A stretch of DNA of 6,800 nucleotides from Actinomycetales bacterium UBA1416 (GCA_002304945.1 DBPQ01000035.1:4735-11534); one strand, 5' to 3'. Shown: positions 1-6,650, numbered from the stretch's first letter. Notes: generated by a model not told the origin, from the sequence alone. Numbers and translations are program-made.

Positions 1-1214
1 TCGGTGAGCGGCACGCCGGAGTCGGCGTTCATCGCGTCGAGGACCTCCCGGGTCTGGAACGCCGTGGCCTCGAGCGCGGCGCGGGCGATGTGCCCCCTGT
101 TGACGAACCGGGTGAGGCCCACGAGCGCGCCACGGGCGTCCGAGCGCCAGTGGGGGGCGAACAGCCCGGAGAAGGCGGGGACGAAGTAGGCGCCGCCGTT
201 GTCCGCGACGGTGGCCGCGAGCGCCTCGACCTCCGCCGCGGAGGAGATGATGCCGAGGTTGTCCCGCAGCCACTGCACGAGCGAGCCGGTGACGGCGATC
301 GAGCCCTCGAGCGCGTACCGCACGTCCTGTTCCCCGATCCGGTAGCAGACGGTGGTGAGGAGCCCGTTGTCCGAGAACACCGGCTCGGTGCCCGTGTTGA
401 CCAGCATGAAGTTGCCGGTTCCGTACGTGTTCTTCGCCATGCCGGGCTCGAAGCACGCCTGTCCGAACGTGGCGGCCTGCTGGTCCCCGAGGATCCCGGC
501 GATCGGCACGCCGGCGAGCAGGCCGTGCGCCCGTCCGTGGCCGTAGACCTCGGCGGAGGAGCGGATCTCCGGCAGCATCGCGAGCGGGACGCCCATCTCG
601 GCGGCGATCTCCCCGTCCCACGCGAGCGTCCGCAGGTCCATGAGCATGGTGCGGGAGGCGTTCGTGACGTCGGTGACGTGCACGCCGCCGTCGGGGCCGC
701 CGGTCATGTTCCAGACCACCCAGGAGTCGGTGGTGCCGAAGAGGAGGTCCCCGGCCTCGGCGCGCTCGCGGGCACCCGGGACGTTGTCGAGGATCCAGCG
801 GATCTTCGGCCCGGAGAAGTACGTGGCGAGCGGGAGGCCCACCCGGTCCCTCCAGCGGTCCTGCCCCTGCTCACCGGCGAGCTCAGTGCACAGGCGGTCC
901 GTCCGCGTGTCCTGCCAGACGATCGCATTGTGCACGGGTTCGCCCGTGTGGCGGTCCCAGACCACCGCGGTCTCCCGCTGGTTCGTGATCCCGACGGCGG
1001 CGATGTCGGACGCGTTCAGCTCGGCCCGGGCCAGGGCCTGGCCGACCACCTGGCGCACGTTCCCCCAGATCTCCACCGGGTCGTGCTCCACCCAGCCGGC
1101 ACGGGGCAGGATCTGCTCGTGCTCCAGCTGCCCGGTGGCAACGACGTGCCCGCCGTGGTCGAAGACGATCGCCCGCGACGACGTCGTGCCCTGGTCGATC
1201 GCCAGCACGTACAT
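1..1214 (-). CDS. glpK: Glycerol kinase GlpK (3' end missing)
   Basis: This enzyme phosphorylates glycerol with ATP to sn-glycerol 3-phosphate in the cytoplasm, the first step of glycerol use. The visible 404 residues begin [20 protein letters not shown], the FGGY-kinase N-terminal phosphate-binding motif. They continue with [69 protein letters not shown] and [10 protein letters not shown], all recognisable blocks of GlpK. The frame stays open to the window edge at LDAMNADSG, so by comparison with the roughly 500-residue E. coli protein about 100 C-terminal residues lie outside. The ATG at 1214 has a strong ribosome site, GGAGG at 1222-1226 (7-nt spacing). It follows glpD by 13 nt on the same strand, so co-transcription is expected. 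Family identity is very secure; other FGGY kinases such as xylulokinase lack this overall match. Confidence 0.97.
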   Translation of the reverse strand, partial: MYVLAIDQGTTSSRAIVFDHGGHVVATGQLEHEQILPRAGWVEHDPVEIWGNVRQVVGQALARAELNASDIAAVGITNQRETAVVWDRHTGEPVHNAIVWQDTRTDRLCTELAGEQGQDRWRDRVGLPLATYFSGPKIRWILDNVPGARERAEAGDLLFGTTDSWVVWNMTGGPDGGVHVTDVTNASRTMLMDLRTLAWDGEIAAEMGVPLAMLPEIRSSAEVYGHGRAHGLLAGVPIAGILGDQQAATFGQACFEPGMAKNTYGTGNFMLVNTGTEPVFSDNGLLTTVCYRIGEQDVRYALEGSIAVTGSLVQWLRDNLGIISSAAEVEALAATVADNGGAYFVPAFSGLFAPHWRSDARGALVGLTRFVNRGHIARAALEATAFQTREVLDAMNADSGVPLT

Positions 1215-1220
1215 CGGTGT

Positions 1221-1227
1221 CCCTCCC
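1221..1227 (-). promoter_or_regulatory. glpK ribosome binding site
   Basis: On the minus strand GGGAGGG ends 6 nt before the glpK ATG, inside the 13-nt glpD-glpK gap. The strong site suggests glpK is initiated independently rather than relying on coupling to glpD. Confidence 0.75.
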
Positions 1228-2958
1228 TCAGCCCACGGGTGCCATCGGCACCAGGTCGCCCCCGCGGCGCCGCGTGGCGGTGGCCGCGGCGTCCGTCTCC
1301 TCCAACGCTGCGGCGTCCTCCGCGGCGGCCGCGGCCCGGTAGGCGTCCTTCTCCTGTTCCGCCCTCGCCTCGTCCCAGCCGAGCAGCGGGGCGGCGATCG
1401 CCGCCATCTCGTCCAGGGCGCCCACGCCGCGGTCGTGGCGGGTCTGGGCGAGCCGGACGCGGTGGTTGAGGATGTCCTCCAGGTGGAGGGCGCCCTCGTG
1501 CGTCACCGCGTAGGCCACCTCGGCCCGCAGGTACATCGGGGCGGAGGTGAGGGGCTCGGCGAGGGAGGGCTCGTCATCCACCAGTGCGAGGAGCTCGTCG
1601 ATCGCGGAGCCGTACCTGGACAGGAGGTGATCCATGCGCGTGGTGTCCCACCCGTACCGCAGGCCGATCCGGCCCGCGAGACGCTGGGTGGCGGCGAAGC
1701 CGTCGGCGCCCACGAGCGGCGTCGTCGCCGTCACCGACGGCAGCGTCCGGGCCCGCGAGCCGAGCGCGAAGTCCACCGCGTCCTGCGCCATCACCCGGTA
1801 GGTGGTCAGCTTGCCGCCGGCGATCGCGGAGAGGCCCGGGGCCACGCGGGCCACGGTGTGCTCGCGCGACACCTTCGCCGTCCGGGAGGCGTCCTTGGTG
1901 CCCGGCTGGAGGAGCGGGCGCAGCCCGGCCCACGTCGTGATGACGTCCTCGTGGGTGAGGTTCGAGGTCAGGACCGCGTTGGCGTGGTCGAGCAGGTAGT
2001 CGACGTCGCGCGCGGTCGGCACGGGGTGCGCGAGGTCCTCCTGCCAGGGCGTGTCCGTCGTGCCGATCACCCAGTGGTCCGGCCACGGGATGATGAACAG
2101 CACCGACTTCTCGGTGCGCAGGAACATGCCGGTCGAGCCCTGGATGCGCTCCCGCGGCACGGCGATGTGGATGCCCTTGGAGGTGAGCACCCGCAGGCCT
2201 CCCTCTGCCTCCGCGAGATCCTGCACGTCCTCCGTCCAGACACCGGTCGCGTTGATGACCTCGCGGGCGCGGACCGCGAGGTCCTGCCCCGTCTCCAGGT
2301 CGCGGACGACGGCGCCCGTCACCCGGCCCGAGCCGTCGCGGGGGAGGTCCACCACCTGGGCGCGGGAGGCCGCCAGCGCGCCGTACCGGGCGGCGGTGCG
2401 GACGAGGGTGATGACGAGGCGGGCGTCGTCGACGCGGGCGTCGTAGAACCGGATGGCGCCGACCAGCTTGTCGCCCCGGGCGTCGGGGAAGGCGGCGAGG
2501 GCGCCCTCGCGGGTGAGGTGGTGCTGGAACGGGACGGTGCGGCGGCGGTTGGTCAGGAGGGAGAGGGCGTCGTACATGCCGACGCCGACGGCCGAGTAGG
2601 ACCGCTCGACCACCGGCTGCCGCAGCGGCCAGAGGAAGGGCTGGGCGGTGACGAGGTGGGGGGCGAGCGTGGTGAGCAGGAGGCCGCGCTCGTGCAGGGA
2701 CTCCGCCACCAGCTTGAAATCGAGGTTGTAGAGGTAGCGGAGCCCGCCGTGCACCAGGCGCGAGGACCGTGAGGACGTGCCAGCGGACCAGTCCTGGGCC
2801 TCCACGATGCCGACCCGCAGGCCGCGGGTGGCGGCATCGAGGGCGATGCCGGCGCCGGTCACCCCGCCGCCGACGACGAGGATGTCGAGCCCGGCGTCGT
2901 CGCCCATCGCGGCGAGGGCGGCGGAACGGGAGGTGGAGGTGAGGCGCGAGGACGGCAC
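1228..2958 (-). CDS. glpD: Glycerol-3-phosphate dehydrogenase GlpD (FAD, aerobic type)
   Basis: GlpD oxidises sn-glycerol 3-phosphate to dihydroxyacetone phosphate at the membrane face and passes electrons from FAD to quinone. From the chosen GTG the protein has 576 residues. The dinucleotide-binding motif [10 protein letters not shown] is at about 28-37, followed by ALDAATRGL, the family signature [17 protein letters not shown] at 60-76, [33 protein letters not shown] and [14 protein letters not shown]. The last ~120 residues match the helical C-terminal domain, including GALHLEDIL. Length and motifs fit actinobacterial GlpD, for example mycobacterial GlpD2. Start choice: GTG at 2958 has AGGAG with 6-nt spacing and lies downstream of the best promoter candidate. 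ATG at 2991 (11 residues more) has GGGAGG abutting it with no spacer. The longest frame, from 3060, would run into the divergent regulator gene and is unlikely. It is followed 13 nt later by glpK. Confidence 0.95.
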   Translation of the reverse strand: MPSSRLTSTSRSAALAAMGDDAGLDILVVGGGVTGAGIALDAATRGLRVGIVEAQDWSAGTSSRSSRLVHGGLRYLYNLDFKLVAESLHERGLLLTTLAPHLVTAQPFLWPLRQPVVERSYSAVGVGMYDALSLLTNRRRTVPFQHHLTREGALAAFPDARGDKLVGAIRFYDARVDDARLVITLVRTAARYGALAASRAQVVDLPRDGSGRVTGAVVRDLETGQDLAVRAREVINATGVWTEDVQDLAEAEGGLRVLTSKGIHIAVPRERIQGSTGMFLRTEKSVLFIIPWPDHWVIGTTDTPWQEDLAHPVPTARDVDYLLDHANAVLTSNLTHEDVITTWAGLRPLLQPGTKDASRTAKVSREHTVARVAPGLSAIAGGKLTTYRVMAQDAVDFALGSRARTLPSVTATTPLVGADGFAATQRLAGRIGLRYGWDTTRMDHLLSRYGSAIDELLALVDDEPSLAEPLTSAPMYLRAEVAYAVTHEGALHLEDILNHRVRLAQTRHDRGVGALDEMAAIAAPLLGWDEARAEQEKDAYRAAAAAEDAAALEETDAAATATRRRGGDLVPMAPVG

Positions 2959-2964
2959 GGTCGG

Positions 2965-2969
2965 CTCCT
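2965..2969 (-). promoter_or_regulatory. glpD ribosome binding site deciding the GTG start
   Basis: AGGAG on the minus strand stands 6 nt before GTG at 2958. The alternative ATG at 2991 has its purine-rich GGGAGG directly adjacent, too close to work well. This is the main sequence argument for the shorter protein. Confidence 0.6.
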
Positions 2970-2989
2970 GGAGGTCGGGTGTGTGCTCC

Positions 2990-3018
2990 ATCCTCCCGGA
3001 CCTGCGCATCCGGTTCAA
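2990..3018 (-). promoter_or_regulatory. Candidate glpDK promoter
   Basis: On the minus strand TTGAAC (3018-3013) is separated by exactly 17 nt from GAGGAT (2995-2990), a reasonable actinobacterial sigma-70-type -35/-10 pair; the -10 has G instead of T at its first base. Transcription would begin near 2983, giving a leader of about 25 nt ahead of the GTG start at 2958 and leaving the ATG at 2991 upstream of the transcript. The -35 hexamer overlaps the leftmost half-site of the proposed regulator operator. Inferred from pattern only. Confidence 0.45.
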
Positions 3019-3038
3019 GCAAATGAACAGATGTGCAT
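3013..3038. promoter_or_regulatory. Candidate operator for the SorC-family regulator
   Basis: The divergent glpD/regulator interval contains three related half-sites. GTTCA at 3013-3017 and TGAAC at 3024-3028 form a perfect 5-bp inverted pair around AGCAAA. TGAACA at 3024-3029 and TGTGCA at 3032-3037 form TGnACA-N2-TGTnCA, extended by an outer A/T pair to 16 bp (ATGAACAGATGTGCAT, 6 of 8 pairs symmetric). SorC-family proteins commonly bind imperfect palindromes or arrays of half-sites next to their own gene. The position overlaps the proposed glpD -35 and lies directly upstream of the regulator's -10, so one site could control both directions. Binding is inferred. Confidence 0.55.
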
Positions 3039-3049
3039 AGACTGCCGGC
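3038..3049 (+). promoter_or_regulatory. Candidate leaderless promoter -10 of the regulator gene
   Basis: TAGACT (3038-3043) matches the TAnnnT -10 pattern and ends 6 nt before the ATG at 3050. The expected transcription start would therefore fall at or next to the initiation codon. No Shine-Dalgarno-like sequence lies between (ccggc only). This is the usual layout of leaderless actinobacterial genes. No good -35 is visible (TTCAAG at 3014-3019 is weak), which does not exclude such promoters. Confidence 0.45.
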
Positions 3050-3988
3050 ATGGTGGACACCCGGCTGTACGAGGCGGCCCGCCTCTACCACCTCGAGGGC
3101 GAGACGATGGAGGCGATCGCCAAGCGGCTGCGCGTCTCGCGCTCCACGGTCTCGCGGCTGCTGAAGGCGGCGCGGGAGAGCGGGCTCGTGCGGGTCTCGC
3201 TCGCCCCGGACCACTCCGCCACCGACGACCTGGCACGCGACGTCGGGGAGGCGTTCGACGTGCAGGCCCACGTCGTCGCCGAGTCCGGGGGCGAGCTCCG
3301 CCGCCTCGACGCCGTCGCCCGCGTGGCCGCCCGGCTGCTGGGGGAGTGGGTGGAGCCGGGCCACGTGGTGGGGGTGGCATGGGGCACGACCGTCTCGGCG
3401 GTGGTCTCCCACCTGGAGCCCCGCCCGCTCACGGGCGTGACCGTCGTGCAGCTGAACGGCGCCGCCAACCCGAGCACCTCGGGCATCCCGTACGCCGGGT
3501 CGATCATGACGGGGATGGCCGAGGCCTTTCGGGCCACGGCGACCTTCTTCCCCGTGCCCGCCTTCTTCGACCACGTGGAGACCCGCCGCGCCATGTGGCG
3601 CGAGCGCTCGATCGAGCGGGTGCTGGCGGCGCAGCGGCGCTGCGACCTCGCGGTGTTCGGGGTGGGGAGCCTCCGCGGCTCCCTGCGCTCGCACGTGTAC
3701 ACCGCGGGTTACCTCGACGAGGCCGACATCGCCGCGCTCGCCCGGCAGGGCGTGGTGGGGGACGTGTGCACGGTCCTGCTGCGGGAGGACGGGAGCTGGC
3801 GGGACATCGACCTGAACGCGCGGGCCACGGGGCCCACCCCGGAGGAGCTGCGGCGCATCGCTCGCCGGGTGTGCGTGGTGGCGGGGGACGCGAAGGTGGC
3901 GCCGACCCTCGGGGCGCTGCGTGCCGGGGTGGTGACCGACCTGGTGATCGACGAGGCGACCGCCCGGGCGCTGATGGCCGCGCGATGA
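3050..3988 (+). CDS. SorC-family transcriptional regulator, probable regulator of glpDK
   Basis: This 312-residue protein has the two-part SorC/DeoR-like layout. An N-terminal helix-turn-helix covers about residues 18-42 (EAIAKRLRVSRSTVSRLLKA). A sugar-phosphate-binding effector domain of the NagB/RpiA-like fold covers about 55-312, with GVAWGTTVS at 108-116, VQLNGA at 133-138, FGVGS near 203-207 and a C-terminal VVAGDAKVAPTLGALRAG segment. Length is normal for the family. It is divergent from glpD across a short interval containing half-sites, so the simplest inference is local control of glycerol catabolism. The inducer would be glycerol 3-phosphate or dihydroxyacetone phosphate, since SorC proteins bind phosphorylated sugars and polyols. 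The ATG at 3050 has no ribosome site but sits just after a -10-like hexamer, suggesting a leaderless transcript. Known glycerol regulators elsewhere are DeoR (GlpR), IclR (GylR) or antiterminator (GlpP) types. Family call is strong; the target is inferred. Confidence 0.9.
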   Translation: MVDTRLYEAARLYHLEGETMEAIAKRLRVSRSTVSRLLKAARESGLVRVSLAPDHSATDDLARDVGEAFDVQAHVVAESGGELRRLDAVARVAARLLGEWVEPGHVVGVAWGTTVSAVVSHLEPRPLTGVTVVQLNGAANPSTSGIPYAGSIMTGMAEAFRATATFFPVPAFFDHVETRRAMWRERSIERVLAAQRRCDLAVFGVGSLRGSLRSHVYTAGYLDEADIAALARQGVVGDVCTVLLREDGSWRDIDLNARATGPTPEELRRIARRVCVVAGDAKVAPTLGALRAGVVTDLVIDEATARALMAAR

Positions 3989-4001
3989 TCGCATCGTGAA
4001 C

Positions 4002-4030
4002 CCCACTATGGTACAGCAGTACCAGGTGGG
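4002..4030. repeat. Nested inverted repeat upstream of argA (operator or hairpin)
   Basis: Inner arms TGGTAC (4009-4014) and GTACCA (4019-4024) are perfectly complementary around AGCA. Outer arms CCCAC (4002-4006) and GTGGG (4026-4030) continue the symmetry after a 2-nt/1-nt asymmetry, giving 11 paired positions in 29 nt. A -10-like TATGGT (4007-4012) lies inside the left half, so a bound repressor would cover the transcription start. As RNA it could also fold into a hairpin just ahead of the argA start. There is no U-tract, so a terminator of the preceding gene is a weaker reading. I do not recognise the cognate regulator. Confidence 0.55.
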
Positions 4031-4041
4031 ATGATGGTGCC

Positions 4042-4566
4042 ATGAGTGAGGTGAGGGTGCGCCCGGCGATGCCCACGGACGCGGTCACGATCCGCGACCT
4101 GGTGGAGCCGTACGCCAACCATGAGAGGCACATCCTCATCCCGCGGGACCTCGTGGGCTACTACGAGGACATCCTCGAGTTCGTGATCGCCGAGGTGCCG
4201 GACGGCGAGGGGTGGAAGGCGGTGGGCTGCGGCGCGCTGCACATCATGTGGCAGCACCTGGGCGAGGTGCGCACCCTGGCCGTCCACGGCGACCATCTCC
4301 GCCAGGGGGTGGGACACGCGGTGCTGGAGCGGCTGCTGGAACGCGCCCGCGAGCTGCAGCTCCGCGAGGTGTTCTGCCTGACGTTCGAGGTGGACTTCTT
4401 CCGCAGCCACGGCTTCGAAGTGGTCGAGGGACCGGTGGTGGAGCCCGAGGTGTTCCTCGAACTCCTGCGCTCGTACGACAACGGCGTGGCGGAGTTCCTC
4501 GACCTCGCGCGGGTCAAGCCCAACACCCTCGGCAACACCCGGATGCTGCTGCGCCTCACGGACTGA
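4042..4566 (+). CDS. argA: Amino-acid N-acetyltransferase (N-acetylglutamate synthase, GNAT type)
   Basis: The protein has 174 residues, like mycobacterial Rv2747, a stand-alone GNAT enzyme that acetylates glutamate (or glutamine) with acetyl-CoA to begin arginine synthesis. One GNAT domain fills the protein. The N-terminal RPAMPTDAVTIRDLV is the usual first strand and helix; VGCGALHIMW (61-70) and GEVRTLAV (74-81) form the core. LRQGVGHAVLERLL (86-99) is the acetyl-CoA pyrophosphate loop. The C-terminus carries FFRSHGF, SYDNGVAEFLDL and VKPNTLGNTRMLL, which closely match the mycobacterial enzyme. There is no amino-acid-kinase domain as in E. coli ArgA. The ATG at 4042 has only a weak upstream GGTGGGA (about 10 nt away); nearby upstream ATGs are out of frame. 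The gene follows the regulator gene by 53 nt but has its own palindromic upstream region. Its last 11 nt overlap the convergent membrane-protein gene. Confidence 0.9.
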   Translation: MSEVRVRPAMPTDAVTIRDLVEPYANHERHILIPRDLVGYYEDILEFVIAEVPDGEGWKAVGCGALHIMWQHLGEVRTLAVHGDHLRQGVGHAVLERLLERARELQLREVFCLTFEVDFFRSHGFEVVEGPVVEPEVFLELLRSYDNGVAEFLDLARVKPNTLGNTRMLLRLTD

Positions 4567-5023
4567 GTGGTCCCCCGCCCGCGGTTCCCACCAGCGACCG
4601 CGCGACGAGGCTCACCGCCACGCCGGCCTGCGCCCCCACCACCGCGCCCACGAGGGCCTCGATCCCCGCCGTGGGTTCGGCCAGCGTCCACGCGGCGGTC
4701 GCCACCACGAGGGCGGCGTACAGCGGCCGCGGGATCCGCCGCAACCATCCCGCGGTGGCGGAGCGGACGACCTCCGGCACCGCCCCCGGCCGCAGCGCGC
4801 GCTGCAGGCCGACCAACGCCGTCGCCCCGCCCGCCAGTGCGGCGAACTGCCCGAGGAGCACCGTCGTGAGCCCGGGCCACAGTTCCGGGCCGTCCTGTCC
4901 GGCCAGGACGAGAGCGGCCGCCGCGAGCACACCGAGCCCGAGCGCGGTGCTGAGCAGGAGGAGCATCGCGCTGCGCAGCGCCCTGATCGCGCGGGCCAAC
5001 GCCACCTCTGCCGGGACACTCAC
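4556..5023 (-). CDS. Small four-helix membrane protein of unknown function
   Basis: I do not recognise a family. The 155-residue product is dominated by four hydrophobic stretches at about 19-41, 52-74, 101-116 and 120-141. Short basic segments sit before the first (RAIRALRS), after the second (QRALRP) and before the third (GWLRRIPR), consistent with both termini and the middle loop facing the cytoplasm. Composition is Ala/Leu/Val/Gly-rich with no cysteine, histidine or obvious catalytic motif. The GTG start at 5023 overlaps the mutY stop codon as GTGA (4-nt overlap), with GAG just upstream inside mutY, so translational coupling to mutY is likely. At its other end it overlaps the convergent argA gene by 11 nt. 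Codon bias at third positions supports it as a real gene. Function is unknown; coupling suggests co-expression, not necessarily a role in repair. Confidence 0.75.
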   Translation of the reverse strand: MSVPAEVALARAIRALRSAMLLLLSTALGLGVLAAAALVLAGQDGPELWPGLTTVLLGQFAALAGGATALVGLQRALRPGAVPEVVRSATAGWLRRIPRPLYAALVVATAAWTLAEPTAGIEALVGAVVGAQAGVAVSLVARSLVGTAGGGPLSP

Positions 5024-5922
5024 CTCGGCAGGATATCGCCCCCGAGGGCGTAGCCCCCGGCTCCGGCGCTGACGAGGCCGTCCCTGACGAGCGACTCGAG
5101 CGCCCGCCCCGGCTGGGCCGGATCCTCGCTCACGCGCGCCCGATCCAGCAGCACCTCACGAGCCACCCACGCCACGTCCGCCTCGCGCAGGGCCGCGAGG
5201 ATCCGCCCGCGGGCCTGGCGGTCCGTGCCGGCCCAGCGCTGGGGCCGGCGTGCGGGTGCTGACGCCGGGGGCCGCCCGGCAGCCAACCAGCCGCAGTGCG
5301 AGGCGACGGGGCACTCGCCGCACCGGGGGGCCGGGGTGCACACCAGCGCCCCCAGTTCCATGAGGGCCTCGCTGAGGCGAGCGGCCGAGCCGTCGTGCGG
5401 GAGCAGGGACTCGGCCCGCGCCCGCTCCGCGAGGGTGACGGAGGCCGACAGCGGCCCCGCCTCCCCGTGGAGGCGGGCGACCACCCGTCGCACGTTCACG
5501 TCGAGCACCGGGGTGCGTGCCCCGAAGGCGAAGGCGGCGACGGCGGCCGCCGTGTAGGCGCCGATCCCGGGCAGGTCGCGGAGGGCGGCCTCCTCGCGGG
5601 GCAGCTCCCCACCGGCGTCGCACACCCGGACGGCGCAGCGGTGGAGGTTGAGCGCCCGGCGGGGATAGCCCATGCGGTCCCAGGCCCGCAGGACCTCCGC
5701 CTGCGGGGCCGCGGCCAGGTCACACGGGGACGGCCAGCGTGCCATCCACTCCTGCCAGCGCGGCACGACGCGGGCGAGCGGGGTCTGCTGGCCCATGACC
5801 TCGCAGACGAGGATCGCCCACGGTGTGGCCCCCGCGCGCCAGGGCAGGCTCCGGGCGCTCACCGCGTACCAGCGGAGCAGGTCCCCGTGCAGCTCCATCC
5901 CCGTCGCGTCCATCGGCGCCAT
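5020..5922 (-). CDS. mutY: A/G-specific adenine DNA glycosylase MutY
   Basis: MutY removes adenine mispaired with 8-oxoguanine, preventing G:C to T:A mutations. The 300-residue protein has SLPWRAGATPW at 25-35 and the catalytic-glutamate segment CEVMGQQTP (Glu41). MGYPRRALNLH follows at 84-94, the helix-hairpin-helix LPGIGAYTAAAV at 117-128, and the catalytic aspartate in VLDVNVRRV (Asp141). Four cysteines (195, 201, 204, 210) form the [4Fe-4S] loop. Their spacing is C-X5-C-X2-C-X5-C, one residue shorter than the canonical X6 first interval. The C-terminus (RWAGTDRQARGRIL... to the end) is the short actinobacterial tail; the NUDIX-like domain of E. coli MutY is absent, as in the roughly 300-residue mycobacterial protein. 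The ATG at 5922 is chosen because GAGGTG precedes it by 7 nt; longer frames back to 6090 run through the divergent gene's start. The downstream membrane-protein gene overlaps its stop by 4 nt. Confidence 0.95.
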   Translation of the reverse strand: MAPMDATGMELHGDLLRWYAVSARSLPWRAGATPWAILVCEVMGQQTPLARVVPRWQEWMARWPSPCDLAAAPQAEVLRAWDRMGYPRRALNLHRCAVRVCDAGGELPREEAALRDLPGIGAYTAAAVAAFAFGARTPVLDVNVRRVVARLHGEAGPLSASVTLAERARAESLLPHDGSAARLSEALMELGALVCTPAPRCGECPVASHCGWLAAGRPPASAPARRPQRWAGTDRQARGRILAALREADVAWVAREVLLDRARVSEDPAQPGRALESLVRDGLVSAGAGGYALGGDILPR

Positions 5923-6011
5923 TGTCGCGCACCTCACGGCGGGGTGCCGGCGGCGCGCCACCACCCCGACCGGGCGGGCACTCTCGTACCGTGGTGGGGG
6001 AGGTGGACCAG

Positions 6012-6647
6012 ATGGCACGCACGGGGACCCCGCGTGGCACGCGCGGCGGGAGGGGGCGCGGTCCGGCGCGCGCGGGCGCCCGGCGCCCACGGTCCCGTGC
6101 CGTGTTCTGGCGCCGCCGGATCATCGCCCTCGTGGTCGTGGCCGCTGTCGTCGCCGGGGTGGGGTGGGGCTTCTGGAAGGTCTTCGGCATCCTCGGCGAT
6201 GCCTGGGACGAGGCCGTGGCCGCGCAGCAGGCCACGCCCACCGACATCTCGACGGCCCAGCCGGTCGCCTGCCCGCCCGACGAGCTGGAGTGGGGCCTCA
6301 GCCACGACGCCGGCGTGGCCGGGGAACGCGTGCGCTTCGCCCTCACGGTCACGAACGCCTCCGAGACGTCCTGCCTCGTCGACGCCGGGGCCCAGAACAT
6401 GGTCCTCACCGTGATCTCGGGCGAGGACCGGATCTGGTCCACCGCGGACTGCGGGCCGGCGGAGGCCGTCCGACTCCTGCTCGGCCCGGGGGACGAGACC
6501 ACGCGGGCCGTCACCTGGAACGGGACGCGGAGCGCGCCCGGGTGCACCGCCGTGGACTCCGCGGTCCTCCCCGGCACGTACCAGCTCGGCATGACCTACG
6601 ACGGCCTCGACGTGCCCGGGGCCGCCGCCGTGTTCCCGCTGCGGTAG
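6012..6647 (+). CDS. Membrane-anchored protein with extracytoplasmic Ig-like (BsuPI-like) domain
   Basis: The 211-residue product has a strongly basic, disordered N-terminus (residues 1-36, rich in Arg and Gly), one membrane helix at about 37-58, a short linker and a secreted domain from about 84 to the end. That domain shows the beta-sandwich pattern of small Ig-like or BsuPI-type domains: VRFALTVTNASETSC (107-121), MVLTVISG, RIWSTADCG, LLLGPGDETTRAVTWNG and a closing LPGTYQLGMTY. Four cysteines (87, 121, 147, 178) could form two disulfides outside the cell. N-in/C-out topology follows from the basic head. The ATG at 6012 has GGAGG at 5999-6003 (8-nt spacing); an in-frame GTG at 6003 is a weaker alternative. 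The gene is divergent from mutY and ends 3 nt before the convergent disA stop. BsuPI similarity is judged by eye, and a DUF4232-like domain is a competing reading. Molecular function is unknown. Confidence 0.85.
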   Translation: MARTGTPRGTRGGRGRGPARAGARRPRSRAVFWRRRIIALVVVAAVVAGVGWGFWKVFGILGDAWDEAVAAQQATPTDISTAQPVACPPDELEWGLSHDAGVAGERVRFALTVTNASETSCLVDAGAQNMVLTVISGEDRIWSTADCGPAEAVRLLLGPGDETTRAVTWNGTRSAPGCTAVDSAVLPGTYQLGMTYDGLDVPGAAAVFPLR

Positions 6648-6650
6648 GCG

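Noticed and set aside
524..580. A histidine in GlpK ([11 protein letters not shown]) near the place of the HPr-phosphorylated histidine of Firmicutes GlpK
   Set aside because: The surrounding HFYG motif is absent and the segment is one residue shorter than the enterococcal sequence as I recall it, so the alignment is ambiguous and does not support PTS control.
90..2772. Long open frames on the plus strand opposite glpK and glpD (90-1469, 640-2772) and a minus frame 1574-4006
   Set aside because: They are antisense or off-frame shadows produced by GC-rich third positions. Their translations are low-complexity Arg/Pro/Gly/His-rich and match no fold, while the opposing frames encode clear GlpK, GlpD and SorC proteins.
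2959..3060. N-terminal extension of GlpD starting at 3060 (MSTMPAVYAHLF...)
   Set aside because: It would cover the whole divergent promoter region and overlap the regulator start. The added residues have no family counterpart and no ribosome site fits.
5958..5997. CCACCAC/GTGGTGG inverted repeat and a TACCGT -10-like hexamer in the mutY divergent interval
   Set aside because: Arms are only 7 bp of simple sequence with a 26-nt gap in very GC-rich DNA. No -35 fits the TACCGT, and the implied start would nearly coincide with the ribosome site. Too weak to annotate.
5923..6090. N-terminal extension of MutY back to 6090
   Set aside because: The extra residues are Arg/Pro-rich and antisense to the start of the divergent gene. 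ATG 5922 has a good ribosome site and the family motifs begin about 25 residues after it.
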